Assembly: GCA_035492055.1 (NCBI GenBank)
Contig: DATJJR010000103.1
Coordinates: 1-32,286, forward strand
Length of the DNA: 32,286 nt
Reading direction: 5' to 3'
From: Ga0074130 sp035492055
GTDB lineage: Bacteria; Pseudomonadota; Gammaproteobacteria; Burkholderiales; Rhodocyclaceae
The notes beneath the pieces are model-generated. The model searched no databases, was not told the origin of the DNA, and saw nothing but the letters and a program-made list of their open reading frames with translations. Below, one piece after another: positions 22,777 to 30,859 of the stretch. Both the position numbers and the translations under genes were made by a program. The first letter of the stretch is position 1. The number at the start of each line of letters is the position of its first letter.

Positions 22777-24028
22777 GAAACCGGAATTAACCCCCGACGG
22801 AGATTCCCTCTTCGTCGGGCGTCAGCCTATTCTCGACCACAAGCAAGGACTGGTCGCCTACGAGCTTCTGTTCCGTGACAGCCACGAAAACGCTGCCAAC
22901 GTCAACGATGCACTGTCAGCCACCGCCACCGTTATTACCAACGCCTTCGGCGAACTCGGCATCGAGCAGGTGCTCGGTCCCTACAAGGGTTTTATCAATT
23001 GCGACGCAGCGATGCTGCTGTCCGATCTGCCTGAACTGCTGCCGGCAGACCGCATCGTGCTCGAAGTTCTCGAGAACGTCGAAGCCACGCCGGAAATCAT
23101 CGAGCGCTGTACCGAGCTCAAGGCGCGGGGCTTCACGATTGCTGTGGACGATTTCACATACGAGCTTGATCGCTGGCAGCGACTGCTGCCATTGACCGAC
23201 ATCGTCAAGGTCGACTTGTTGCAACTGAGCAGTGAGCAATTGACCGAAACGACGCACCTGCTTCGCCAATACCCGCTCAAACTGCTGGCGGAAAAAGTCG
23301 ACACCGGCGAGGCTGCAGATACTTGCCGCAATCTCGGCTACAACTTCTTCCAGGGCTACTATTTCGCGCGGCCATCCATGCTCACCGGGCAGAAACTCGG
23401 CCAGTCACAGGCCGCATTGCTCAAACTGATGGCGATGGTGTTGCAGGATGTCGAAACCCGCGAACTTGAAAATGCCATCAAGCAACAGCCTGGGCTCGCT
23501 TTCAACCTGCTGCGCTTGACCAATTCGGTCGCCATGGGCCTGCGCCTCAATGTCACATCGTTGCGCCACGCCATCACCATTCTCGGCCGGCGCCAATTGC
23601 AACGCTGGTTGCAATTGGCGATTTACAGCAACCCGAACAGCAGCAGCTTTCCTTCACCGCTCATGCATCTCGCCGCGACTCGCGGTCGCCTGATCGAATT
23701 GCTGGCTGCAAGCACACGACCAAACGACCATACGTTTCAGGATCACGGCTTCCTCACCGGCATCATGTCACTCATGCCGAGCCTGCTCGGCGTACCGATG
23801 CAGCAAGTCCTCAAGGGGTTGTCGCTCGATACCGGTGTCATCGACGCCCTGACCGAACACAATGGTGAACTGGGTTTGCTGCTCAGCCTTGCCGAAAGCC
23901 TGGAACAGGACAATATCGTGGTCACGCGCTTGCTGGCGCAACGCCTTGGTCTGAGCCCTGGTGTCGTGAACAACCAGCTTGCACATGCACTTGCCTGGGT
24001 TGGCAGCTTGAGTACCGAGTTCGCTTAG
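22763..24028 (+). CDS. EAL-like/HDOD signalling protein (YuxH family)
   Basis: A 421-residue cytoplasmic protein of the YuxH type. The N-terminal part is a degenerate EAL domain (about 15-215): FVGRQPILDHKQGLVAYELL, where YELLFR replaces the EAL motif, then LEVLENVEATPEI and FTIAVDDFTYE. Too few metal ligands remain for confident c-di-GMP hydrolysis. The C-terminal HDOD domain (about 220-410, with LLRLTNSVAMGLRLNVTSLR and AITILGRRQLQRWLQL) lacks the HD catalytic pair and is likely a protein-interaction module. The probable start is TTG at 22763, 14 nt before the algC stop codon. Longer frames extend back inside algC and are not credible, and no ATG or GTG lies early enough to keep the EAL domain. 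Confidence 0.85.
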   Translation: MSSIEKPELTPDGDSLFVGRQPILDHKQGLVAYELLFRDSHENAANVNDALSATATVITNAFGELGIEQVLGPYKGFINCDAAMLLSDLPELLPADRIVLEVLENVEATPEIIERCTELKARGFTIAVDDFTYELDRWQRLLPLTDIVKVDLLQLSSEQLTETTHLLRQYPLKLLAEKVDTGEAADTCRNLGYNFFQGYYFARPSMLTGQKLGQSQAALLKLMAMVLQDVETRELENAIKQQPGLAFNLLRLTNSVAMGLRLNVTSLRHAITILGRRQLQRWLQLAIYSNPNSSSFPSPLMHLAATRGRLIELLAASTRPNDHTFQDHGFLTGIMSLMPSLLGVPMQQVLKGLSLDTGVIDALTEHNGELGLLLSLAESLEQDNIVVTRLLAQRLGLSPGVVNNQLAHALAWVGSLSTEFA

Positions 24029-24075
24029 CCCGCGTCCAAGCCAAGCTTTCCGCACAAAATTACTGCACGAAAAAA

Positions 24076-24099
24076 CAAAGCCGCCCGCAGGCGGCTTTG
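24076..24099 (-). terminator. Rho-independent terminator (minus strand)
   Basis: CAAAGCCGCC (24076-24085) pairs with GGCGGCTTTG (24090-24099). Six A on the low-coordinate side give a T-run for minus-strand transcripts, so it ends the alaS and small exported-protein transcript. It may also help stop the EAL/HDOD transcript arriving from the other side. Confidence 0.82.
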
Positions 24100-24137
24100 C
24101 TGATCACAACATGCTGGTCAAGCGTAGAACGGAAACA

Positions 24138-24437
24138 TTACTTCCCGCTCAAGCTGCCGCGGTTGTAGTCCTTGTCGCCCGGCATGATCAAGCGCCCCAC
24201 GCCAAACAATCCACCTTGCGCCTCGGACGGCCGTACCTGATTCTCCGGATATTGCGCAGCAACCTTCTTTGCCTCGACGGCTTTTTGGGCATTGACGTAT
24301 TCCCATTTGCCGGTCGGGTACAGCAAAACTTTTTCGCCATTCGCCGTGGTTCCCTCGACAGGCGTACGGTCCAGCGTATCTGCAGCTTGCGCCACGCACG
24401 CGAAAAGAGTGACAACAAAAAATACAGCTGCTTTCAT
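24138..24437 (-). CDS. Small exported protein of unknown function, coupled to alaS
   Basis: A 99-residue protein with a clear Sec signal peptide (MKAAVFFVVTLFACVAQA, cleaved before ADTLDR). The mature part has VEGTTANGEKVLLYPTGKWE, which looks like a small beta-rich unit, then a lysine-rich helix and GGLFGVGRLIMPGDKDYNRG. I do not recognise a named family with confidence, though similar short proteins occur in betaproteobacteria. The ATG at 24437 shares its A with the alaS stop (TGATG), so translation is coupled to alaS. A terminator follows after its stop codon. A link to tRNA charging is not implied. Confidence 0.8.
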   Translation of the reverse strand: MKAAVFFVVTLFACVAQAADTLDRTPVEGTTANGEKVLLYPTGKWEYVNAQKAVEAKKVAAQYPENQVRPSEAQGGLFGVGRLIMPGDKDYNRGSLSGK

Positions 24438-27046
24438 CAAAGTTTCTCCGCAATCCAGGTTTGAACCGATGCAAGTGCCTTCGGCAACGCAGCGGCATCA
24501 GTACCGCCGGCCATGGCCATGTCGGGCTTGCCTCCCCCTTTGCCACCCACTTGCTGGGCGACGAAATTCACCAGCTCGCCGGCCTTCACTTTGGCAATGC
24601 TGTCCGCCGTAACGCCTGCAGCGAGCTGCACCTTGCCGCCCTCTACGGCGGCCAGTACGATAGCCGCGGTCTTCAGCTTGTCCTTGAGCTTGTCCATGGT
24701 TTCGCGCAGCACCTTGGCATCGGCGCCCTCCAGGGTCGCGGCAAGGACCTTGATGCCGTTGACGTCCACAGCCTGCGACAACAGCTCGTCACCTTGTGCG
24801 GAAGCAAGCTTGCCCTTCAGCGCGGACATTTCCTTTTCCAGCGCACGCACTTGATCAAGCACCGCATTGACGCGTGCTGAGGCTTCGTCAGGCGTAACTT
24901 TCAGTGCGCCGGCAATATGGCCAATGGAGGCTTCCAACGCTTGCAGATAAGCCAGTGCATTCGCCCCTGTGACCGCTTCGACACGGCGAATGCCAGCGGC
25001 AACACCGCCTTCGGAAACAATCTTGAACAGGCCGATATCGCCAGTGCGAGACACGTGCGTACCACCGCAGAGTTCGCGGCTGGTGCCGATGTCGAGCACG
25101 CGTACTGTCTCGCCGTATTTTTCGCCGAACAGCATCATGGCGCCCGTTGCCTGCGCCGATTCGATGTCCATGACACGCGCCTGCGTTGCAGCGTTCGCCA
25201 GAATTTCGGCGTTCACGCGCTTCTCGATCTCACGGATTTCAGCGTCAGTGATTGCCGCATTGTGCGTGAAGTCGAAACGCGTCTTGTCGGCATCGACGAG
25301 CGAGCCTTTTTGCTGCACATGCGAACCGAGCACTTCGCGCAAGGCCTTGTGCATGAGGTGCGTCACGCTGTGATTGCGCATCGTTGCAGCGCGCACGGCG
25401 GTATCCACCTGCGCGGTCACCACATCGCCGAGCTTGAGCGTGCCTTGCGCCAACACACCATGATGACCGAACACGTCGGCCTTGATCTTCTGCGTGTCGG
25501 CTACGTCGAAGCGCGCACCAGCAGCAACAATCGCGCCCTGGTCGCCGACCTGACCGCCGGATTCGGCGTAGAACGGCGTGGTGTCGAGCACGACAACGCC
25601 ACTTTGTCCTGCCTTCAACTCATTGGCCGGCGTACCTTCGACATACAGCGCCACGACCTTGGCCGTTTGTTCAAGCTTGTCGTAGCCGACGAAGGTGTTG
25701 CCCGCGCCAGTGTATTCGAGCGCGCGATCCATCTTGAACTTGCCAGCGGCACGCGCCTGCGTTTTCTGCTTTTCCATCGCGGCGGCGAAGCCAGCCTCAT
25801 CCACGGACACATCGCGTTCGCGGCACACGTCCTGCGTCAGGTCGAGCGGGAAACCATAGGTGTCATGCAATTTGAACGCCACGTCGCCGGGCAGCACCTT
25901 CTCGCCACCGGCCATTGCCGCGTCGAGAATTTCCATGCCGTTTTCCAGCGTCTCGAAAAAGCGCTCCTCTTCTGCCTTGAGCACATCCATGATGCGCTGT
26001 TCATTGGCGACAAGGTGTGGATAGGCAGCGCCCATTTCCGCAACGAGATCGGGCACGATCTTGTGGAAGAACGGCGTCTTCTTGCCAAGTTTGTAGCCGT
26101 GGCGGATGGCGCGGCGCACGATGCGGCGCTGCACATAGCCGCGACCTTCGTTGCTCGGAATCACACCGTCGGCAATGAGGAAGGACGTTGCGCGAATATG
26201 GTCGGCAATCACCTTGAGCGAATTGTTGCCCAGATCGGCACAACCGGTTTCGCGCGCAGCAGCAGCGATCAATTTTTGGAATAGGTCAATCTCGTAGTTG
26301 CTGTGTACGTGTTGCAGGATCGCGGCGAGGCGCTCCAAACCCATGCCGGTATCGACGCACGGCGCCGGCAGCTTCTTGATGCTGCCGTCTTCCTGCATGT
26401 CGAACTGCATGAACACGTGATTCCAGATTTCGATATAACGATCGCCGTCTTCATCCGGCGATCCGGGCGGGCCACCCGCGACATCGGGGCCGTGGTCGTA
26501 GAAAATTTCTGAGCACGGACCACAAGGACCGGTATCCGCCATCATCCAGAAATTATCGGATTTGTACTTGCCACCCTTGTTGTCGCCAATGCGCACAATG
26601 CGCGCCGGCGGCACACCGATTTCCTTGGCCCAGATGTCGTAGGCTTCGTCGTCCTCGTGATAGACGGTGACCCAAAGCTTTTCCGCGGGCAGCTTGTAAA
26701 CCTCGGTCAGCAGTTCCCAGCCCCACTTCAGCGATTCGCGCTTGAAGTAATCGCCGAAACTCCAGTTGCCGAGCATTTCGAAGAAGGTGTGATGACGCGC
26801 CGTGTAACCAACGTTCTCCAGATCGTTGTGCTTGCCGCCGGCGCGCAGACACGCCTGCACGGAGGTCGCACGCACGTAGGGACGCTTGTCAGTGCCGAGG
26901 AACACGTCCTTGAACTGCACCATGCCCGAGTTGGTAAACATCAGGGTCGGGTCATTGCCCGGTACCAACGGGCTGGAAGCAACAACCGTGTGGCCCTTGG
27001 AGGCGAAGAAGTCGAGGAATTTCTGGCGAATCTCGGCGCTTTTCAT
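24437..27046 (-). CDS. alaS: Alanyl-tRNA synthetase
   Basis: AlaS charges tRNA-Ala and edits mischarged Ser and Gly. The 869-residue product is full length. Visible are the class II core (about 1-250: FLDFFASKGH, PTLMFTNSGMVQFKDVFLG, ARHHTFFEMLGNWSFGDYFK), the tRNA-binding region with GRGYVQRRIVRRAIRHGY, the editing domain with zinc ligands His559 and His563 (HSVTH) and Cys660 and His664 (CGGTH), and the C-terminal C-Ala domain with the GGGKPDMAMAGG motif. No clear ribosome-binding site precedes the ATG at 27046. The small exported-protein gene overlaps its stop codon by one base. Confidence 0.98.
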   Translation of the reverse strand: MKSAEIRQKFLDFFASKGHTVVASSPLVPGNDPTLMFTNSGMVQFKDVFLGTDKRPYVRATSVQACLRAGGKHNDLENVGYTARHHTFFEMLGNWSFGDYFKRESLKWGWELLTEVYKLPAEKLWVTVYHEDDEAYDIWAKEIGVPPARIVRIGDNKGGKYKSDNFWMMADTGPCGPCSEIFYDHGPDVAGGPPGSPDEDGDRYIEIWNHVFMQFDMQEDGSIKKLPAPCVDTGMGLERLAAILQHVHSNYEIDLFQKLIAAAARETGCADLGNNSLKVIADHIRATSFLIADGVIPSNEGRGYVQRRIVRRAIRHGYKLGKKTPFFHKIVPDLVAEMGAAYPHLVANEQRIMDVLKAEEERFFETLENGMEILDAAMAGGEKVLPGDVAFKLHDTYGFPLDLTQDVCRERDVSVDEAGFAAAMEKQKTQARAAGKFKMDRALEYTGAGNTFVGYDKLEQTAKVVALYVEGTPANELKAGQSGVVVLDTTPFYAESGGQVGDQGAIVAAGARFDVADTQKIKADVFGHHGVLAQGTLKLGDVVTAQVDTAVRAATMRNHSVTHLMHKALREVLGSHVQQKGSLVDADKTRFDFTHNAAITDAEIREIEKRVNAEILANAATQARVMDIESAQATGAMMLFGEKYGETVRVLDIGTSRELCGGTHVSRTGDIGLFKIVSEGGVAAGIRRVEAVTGANALAYLQALEASIGHIAGALKVTPDEASARVNAVLDQVRALEKEMSALKGKLASAQGDELLSQAVDVNGIKVLAATLEGADAKVLRETMDKLKDKLKTAAIVLAAVEGGKVQLAAGVTADSIAKVKAGELVNFVAQQVGGKGGGKPDMAMAGGTDAAALPKALASVQTWIAEKL

Positions 27047-27120
27047 GACAGGCTTTTTGGAAACTGCAGGGGTAATTGAAATAAGCGGCTGATTTTACGC
27101 GATCTGGCCTGTGATAGACA

Positions 27121-27147
27121 GCAAAAAGCCCGCCGAAGCGGGCTTTG
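27121..27147 (-). terminator. Rho-independent terminator with UUCG loop (minus strand)
   Basis: On the minus strand AAAGCCCGC-TTCG-GCGGGCTTT is followed by more T. The very stable UUCG tetraloop and the T-run make this a strong terminator for the small lipoprotein gene, about 32 nt after its stop codon. Confidence 0.88.
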
Positions 27148-27177
27148 CGCAGATCGCTTTGCGTGAATGGCGGGGTA

Positions 27178-27393
27178 TCAACGCCAATGACGGTGGTAAC
27201 CATGCCCCCAGCCGCCCCAAGCCCAGCCGTAGCTTGGGTAAGGCGTGACCACGACGGGCGCCGGCGCATACACAGCGGGGGCTGGCGCGTAACCCGGCCC
27301 ATAGGCAGGATACGCCGGATAAACGGCACAACCGCCCAAGGACAAAGCGCCAGCCACTGCGCCCAGCATGACCGCAACTTTCAGTATTCCCAT
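27178..27393 (-). CDS. Small Tyr/Pro-rich lipoprotein
   Basis: A 71-residue lipoprotein. The signal peptide ends in LSLGGC with Cys22 as the lipidation site. The mature part is low-complexity: YPAYPAYGPGYAPAPAVYAP, then PVVVTPYPSYGWAWGGWGHG and YHRHWR. Short lipoproteins of this make-up are widespread and uncharacterised; the His/Trp-rich end could bind metal or heme (inference). The ATG at 27393 has GGGAG 8 nt upstream, and a start at 27471 would bury the signal peptide. It is followed by a strong UUCG-loop terminator, so it is a single-gene transcript. Confidence 0.8.
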   Translation of the reverse strand: MGILKVAVMLGAVAGALSLGGCAVYPAYPAYGPGYAPAPAVYAPAPVVVTPYPSYGWAWGGWGHGYHRHWR

Positions 27394-27531
27394 GATCGAC
27401 TCCCACGCAACACCGGCAAATGCCGGCCCATGAGTAGTTAACGGCTGAACGGGCGTGGTGCCGACATCCATCTGTAAGGAACAGTGTCGCGCTTACGCTT
27501 GAGTAACAAACCGGACTAGCACCCCAAAAAG

Positions 27532-27571
27532 AAAAATGCATTCCCGCAGAGCCTTCCTGCGGCAATGCATT
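27532..27571 (-). terminator. Rho-independent terminator after the solute-binding protein gene
   Basis: AATGCATTCCCGCAG (27535-27549) pairs with CTGCGGCAATGCATT (27557-27571), 14 of 15 positions with one C-C mismatch. The A-rich bases on the low side give TTTTTCTTTTT on the minus strand. It lies about 145 nt after the solute-binding protein stop codon. Confidence 0.75.
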
Positions 27572-27672
27572 CCCTGAAATTACGCGCCGGAGGCGCAACC
27601 CCCATAAGCCTGAACAGGGGCCTGACTACAGGGCTTTCCTCTCGGGAGGAGCGGGCAAAGCCTGCGACCACA

Positions 27673-27710
27673 GTTACCCCTTTCCCTCGGGGAAAGGGGC
27701 TAGGGGATAG
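27673..27710 (-). repeat. REP-like palindromic element, copy 2
   Basis: The plus strand reads GTTA, then CCCCTTTCCC (27677-27686) paired with GGGAAAGGGG (27690-27699), then CTAGGGGATAG. It ends 4 nt from the stop codon of the solute-binding protein gene. Layout, both ends (GTTAC and GGGGATAG) and position relative to a stop codon agree with copy 1 at 15014-15050. Confidence 0.6.
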
Positions 27711-27714
27711 GGCT

Positions 27715-28956
27715 TTACTTCTTCCCCGAGTTGTAGCGCTGCATCGCGTCATCCAAGGCTTCCTTCGGCGGCATGTCCTTGGTCCAGACCTGTTGAACTT
27801 CTTCACCGATGATGCCATCGAGGCGCGCGCCTGCAGCTTCATCGCGAATGCGGCCGCTATCCTTGCGCGGATCGGACAAACGCTTGTCTGCTTCATCAAG
27901 CAGGCGCGGCGTGAATGCATTCGACTCGCGCAATGCTGCCATTGCAGCACGGTCCATCGGCAGATACGCCGTCGCCTTGACCCATTCACTCTGGTGCTTC
28001 GGCTCCATCAGGAACTTGATGTAGCGGGCCAATAGCTGGTAGTTAGGCTTTTTCTGACCGGCCACGACCCAAAGGCTCGCACCATCCGGCATCACCTTGG
28101 TTGGCGTTACCGTGTCGTTGTCGTCGTGGTAGGGCAACTCGGTTGCGCCGGCAGTAACGTTCTGCGTCGTTGCAAGGCGTGCGAACAAGGTGCTGTCATC
28201 CGTGATCATTGCGCACTCGCCCGACAGGAACTTATCTTCGGCTTCACGACGCGGGCCGTAATAGCGGAAGTAGTTGCTGCGCTGCCAGCTTGCGATCAGC
28301 GCCAGATGCTTGACGTTGATCAGCGTATTCAGCATCGGCTTGCCGCCTTTGCCAGCCACGGTTTGGCCATGCTGCGTAGCGACGTTCTCGACGTGCAGAC
28401 GTGCAAAATAAGTGCTCGTCAGCGGGCAGGCATAACCTGCGTCCTGCAGCTTGCCGGCGGCGTCTTGTACCTGCATCCAGGTGCGCGGCGGATTATTCGG
28501 ATCAAGCTTGGCCTTGGCGAATGCCTCCTTGTTGAAGAACAACACAGGCAGCGCCATGCCCAACGGCAACGCTTCGATACGCCCCTTGTCGTCGGCAACG
28601 ACATCGGAAATCTGCGGATAGAAACCCGACGTGACGAGCTTCTCGCCACCTTCCTTGAATACTTGATACAAAGGCATGAAACGCGGCGTCTGCTTGGGGA
28701 AATAGTATTCCGCGTCATCCGGATCAAACAGCACTGCCTGCGGCACCCACACCTTGTCGGCTGCGGAAAGACTGTTTGCGTTCTGCAACAGGATGCGGCC
28801 CTTGCCCTTTTGCAAATCGTTGAACTCCAGCGTCTGCGTCGCCAGCACATCCAGCGCCTTGCCCTGCAAGCTGTGACGCAATACCACCTCCTGTGCCTGC
28901 GCACCGGCCAGCGGCAATAACAGGAATAGACCAACACTCACAATCCAGCGTTTCAC
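27715..28956 (-). CDS. Extracellular solute-binding protein, UgpB-like (orphan ABC component)
   Basis: A 413-residue periplasmic binding protein of family 1 (sugar or glycerol-3-phosphate type). The signal peptide is KRWIVSVGLFLLLPLAGAQA, cleaved before QEVVLRHSL. The remainder shows the usual pattern: FNDLQKGKGRILLQNANSLS, FMPLYQVFKEGGEKLVTSGF, GRIEALPLGMALPVLFFNKE, TWMQVQDAAGKLQDAGY, MPDGASLWVVAGQKKPNYQL and LMEPKHQSEW. The GTG start at 28956 is chosen because AAGGAGGAG lies 7 nt upstream; the longer frame from 29013 would bury the signal peptide. No permease or ATPase gene is near, so it either shares a transporter encoded elsewhere or has another role. The ligand is unknown. Confidence 0.88.
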   Translation of the reverse strand: MKRWIVSVGLFLLLPLAGAQAQEVVLRHSLQGKALDVLATQTLEFNDLQKGKGRILLQNANSLSAADKVWVPQAVLFDPDDAEYYFPKQTPRFMPLYQVFKEGGEKLVTSGFYPQISDVVADDKGRIEALPLGMALPVLFFNKEAFAKAKLDPNNPPRTWMQVQDAAGKLQDAGYACPLTSTYFARLHVENVATQHGQTVAGKGGKPMLNTLINVKHLALIASWQRSNYFRYYGPRREAEDKFLSGECAMITDDSTLFARLATTQNVTAGATELPYHDDNDTVTPTKVMPDGASLWVVAGQKKPNYQLLARYIKFLMEPKHQSEWVKATAYLPMDRAAMAALRESNAFTPRLLDEADKRLSDPRKDSGRIRDEAAGARLDGIIGEEVQQVWTKDMPPKEALDDAMQRYNSGKK

Positions 28957-29165
28957 GCGCAAACTCCTCCTTGTATATGTATGCGTTTCAATATGCAGCC
29001 ACACGCGCCGCACGTTCGGCGAAGCGTCGACTATACACGGCGACTTCCCGCTACCGGACTTTGTAACAGCCTTGAAACAGGGGGCTGCGCAGTGCCTGAT
29101 ACGGCTTTCGAAAATGGCATGGCCTGCGTAAAATTCTGTGGGTAATTACCGTTATCCGATACGCC

Positions 29166-29573
29166 ATGACAAAACTGTCCGTGCTTATTCCGTTCATCGT
29201 GTTGCTTGCTGCCTGCGATCAACTCGGCATTGATACACCAGCACATCAGGAAGCTGAAGCCCGCGCCATCGGCGGCGGTTGCCGTCACTCCGGCCAGGCG
29301 CTGGAGGATTGCTACATCAGTTATCCCAAGGTTTCCAAGGCAGCCATCTACGCTGGCTGGCGTGAAATGGACGGCTACATGCGCGACAACCATATCGACA
29401 TCGTGCCGGCGACACTGCCCATTCCCTCGGCAAAAAGCAGCAAGAAGGCCGATGCCGCACCTGCGAGTGACGCACCAGCCAATGGCAGTGGCACCGCAAG
29501 CTCGCCTGCCAGCACGTCTGATGCGCCGAACGGCAACGCACCCGCCACCTCCAATAGTGACAAATCCTCTTGA
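29166..29573 (+). CDS. Small lipoprotein of unknown function, overlapping rlmM
   Basis: A 135-residue lipoprotein. The lipobox LLAAC places the lipidated cysteine at position 17. The central part (AEARAIGGGCRHSGQALEDC, YISYPKVSKAAIYAGWREMD, GYMRDNHIDIVPATLP) looks like a small helical domain with a possible disulfide. The last 50 residues are Ala/Ser/Pro/Asn-rich and probably disordered. I do not recognise a named family. Its TGA stop overlaps the TTG start of rlmM (TTGA), so the two are translationally coupled although one protein is in the envelope and the other modifies rRNA. Confidence 0.8.
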   Translation: MTKLSVLIPFIVLLAACDQLGIDTPAHQEAEARAIGGGCRHSGQALEDCYISYPKVSKAAIYAGWREMDGYMRDNHIDIVPATLPIPSAKSSKKADAAPASDAPANGSGTASSPASTSDAPNGNAPATSNSDKSS

Positions 29574-30661
29574 GCGCGGCGCTGCTTGTCTACTGCCGCC
29601 CCGGGTTTGAAAAAGAGTGCGCACAGGAAATCGATCATTACGCAACTGCTCTTGGCATTAGCGGCTACGTCCGCACCAAACCCGACAGCGGCTGGCTGCT
29701 CTATGTACCGCACGAAGAAAATGGCGCGACGCAGCTGTATCGCAAGCTGAATTTTGTCGAGTTCATCTTTCCGCGCCAGATCGTGCATCGCGTCATCAGC
29801 GTGGAAAATCTGCCTGAGCGCGACCGCGCCACGCCGTTAGCGGATTGTGCAGCCACATTGGGCCTGAATTTCTCCGCCGTCTACCTTGAAACCGCTGACA
29901 CCAACGAGGCTAAAGAGCTTTCCTCTTTCTGCCGCAAGTTCCAGCCGCACATCGAGAAAGCACTGACCAAACGCGAACTGCTGCGCAATAACGCATCGTT
30001 GCCGCGTCTGCACATCTTCTTCACCGATCACGCCACGGCATGGCTCGGCATCACCGACACCGATAACAGTTCGCCATGGGCCATGGGTATTCCGCGCCTT
30101 AAAAGCGTTCCCGGTGCACCATCGCGCTCGGCTCAAAAACTCGCCGAAGCATTGCAGATTTTCCTGACGCCGGAAGAACGTGCGGAGCGCCTGCACGAAG
30201 GCATTACCGGCGTCGATCTTGGCGCATCGCCCGGCGGCTGGACGTGGGTGCTGGTGCGTCACGGCTTGCACGTCACGGCGATCGACAACGGCAAGCTGGC
30301 GCCGGAGATCATGGCAAGCGGTCAGGTCGAGCATTTACATGCAGACGGCCTCACGTGGCGACCGCGCCGTCCAGTTCACTGGCTGGTCTGCGATATGGCC
30401 GAAAAGCCGGCACGCGTTGCCGCGCTCATGGCCGACTGGCTGGCCGAGGCGCATTGCGAAGAAATCGTCTTCAATCTGAAGCTGCCGATGAAAAAGCGCT
30501 ACGACGAGGTCGAGCACTGCCGCGCACTGATCGCGGAACGCCTCGATACGGCACACATGCCCTATACGCTGGCGTTTCGCCAGCTGTATCACGACCGCGA
30601 AGAGGTCACGGGGCATTTGCGACGTATTACCGCGAGTAAATCTGCCGCAAAACGCAGATAA
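29570..30661 (+). CDS. rlmM: 23S rRNA (cytidine-2498-2'-O)-methyltransferase
   Basis: RlmM methylates the ribose of C2498 in 23S rRNA before 50S assembly. The 363-residue product has an N-terminal THUMP-like domain (about 1-170), then a Rossmann methyltransferase domain with the SAM-binding GVDLGASPGGWTWVLV (214-229). The family catalytic set is visible as Lys190 (SAQKLAEA), Asp275 (VCDMAEKPARV), Lys304 (NLKLPMKKRYDEV) and the Glu in HDREEVTGHLRR. Length agrees with E. coli RlmM. The start is TTG at 29570, overlapping the upstream lipoprotein stop codon by 4 nt; it gives the expected N-terminus LLVYCRPGFEKECAQE. Confidence 0.95.
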   Translation: MSAALLVYCRPGFEKECAQEIDHYATALGISGYVRTKPDSGWLLYVPHEENGATQLYRKLNFVEFIFPRQIVHRVISVENLPERDRATPLADCAATLGLNFSAVYLETADTNEAKELSSFCRKFQPHIEKALTKRELLRNNASLPRLHIFFTDHATAWLGITDTDNSSPWAMGIPRLKSVPGAPSRSAQKLAEALQIFLTPEERAERLHEGITGVDLGASPGGWTWVLVRHGLHVTAIDNGKLAPEIMASGQVEHLHADGLTWRPRRPVHWLVCDMAEKPARVAALMADWLAEAHCEEIVFNLKLPMKKRYDEVEHCRALIAERLDTAHMPYTLAFRQLYHDREEVTGHLRRITASKSAAKRR

Positions 30662-30744
30662 GGACATTCGCACTGCGCCTTTGATGGCACGAGCCCATCA
30701 GTGCGCTCAATGGGCAAAAACCCGCCTGAATCAGCCACTTGCCG

Positions 30745-30750
30745 TATAAT
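30745..30750 (+). promoter_or_regulatory. Candidate -10 box for rhlE
   Basis: A consensus TATAAT lies 131 nt upstream of the rhlE start, in the 220-nt gap after rlmM. No convincing -35 box is present. If used, the mRNA would have a leader of roughly 125 nt. Confidence 0.4.
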
Positions 30751-30838
30751 TCTTGGCATTGCCCCGCCGGTTGGCAATATCCACTGCGGTCTCGCCGCAA
30801 TTCAAAATTCCCAGTCAGTTTCGCTGCCTGAACCGGTA

Positions 30839-30859
30839 CCCCACACCTTTGGTGTGTGG
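30839..30859 (+). promoter_or_regulatory. Hairpin in the rhlE leader
   Basis: CCCCACACC (30839-30847) pairs with GGTGTGTGG (30851-30859) at 8 of 9 positions around TTT. It lies 11 nt upstream of the AGGAG ribosome-binding site at 30871 and is not followed by T. It may affect rhlE mRNA stability or translation. Confidence 0.4.

Larger units (their letters stand above)
27394..27714. other. Hairpin-rich intergenic region of about 320 bp
   Basis: This lies between the small lipoprotein gene and the solute-binding protein gene, both on the minus strand. It holds the leader and promoter of the lipoprotein gene at its low end. From 27532 upward there is a series of inverted repeats: a terminator (27532-27571), a short stem GCGCC/GGCGC (27584-27596), a compound stem (27632-27662), and the REP-like copy 2 (27673-27710). 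No protein-coding frame here is convincing. Confidence 0.65.

Noticed and set aside
24917..26284. 455-codon open frame antisense to alaS
   Set aside because: It lies fully inside alaS on the other strand and has no family motif or ribosome-binding site; long antisense frames are common in GC-rich genes.
28126..28920. 264-codon open frame antisense to the solute-binding protein gene
   Set aside because: Shadow frame without domain or initiation signals.
30669..30705. Possible terminator after rlmM (CGCACT/AGTGCG with inner GATGG/CCATC)
   Set aside because: The stem has an 8-nt bulge and no T-run, so it is too weak to call.
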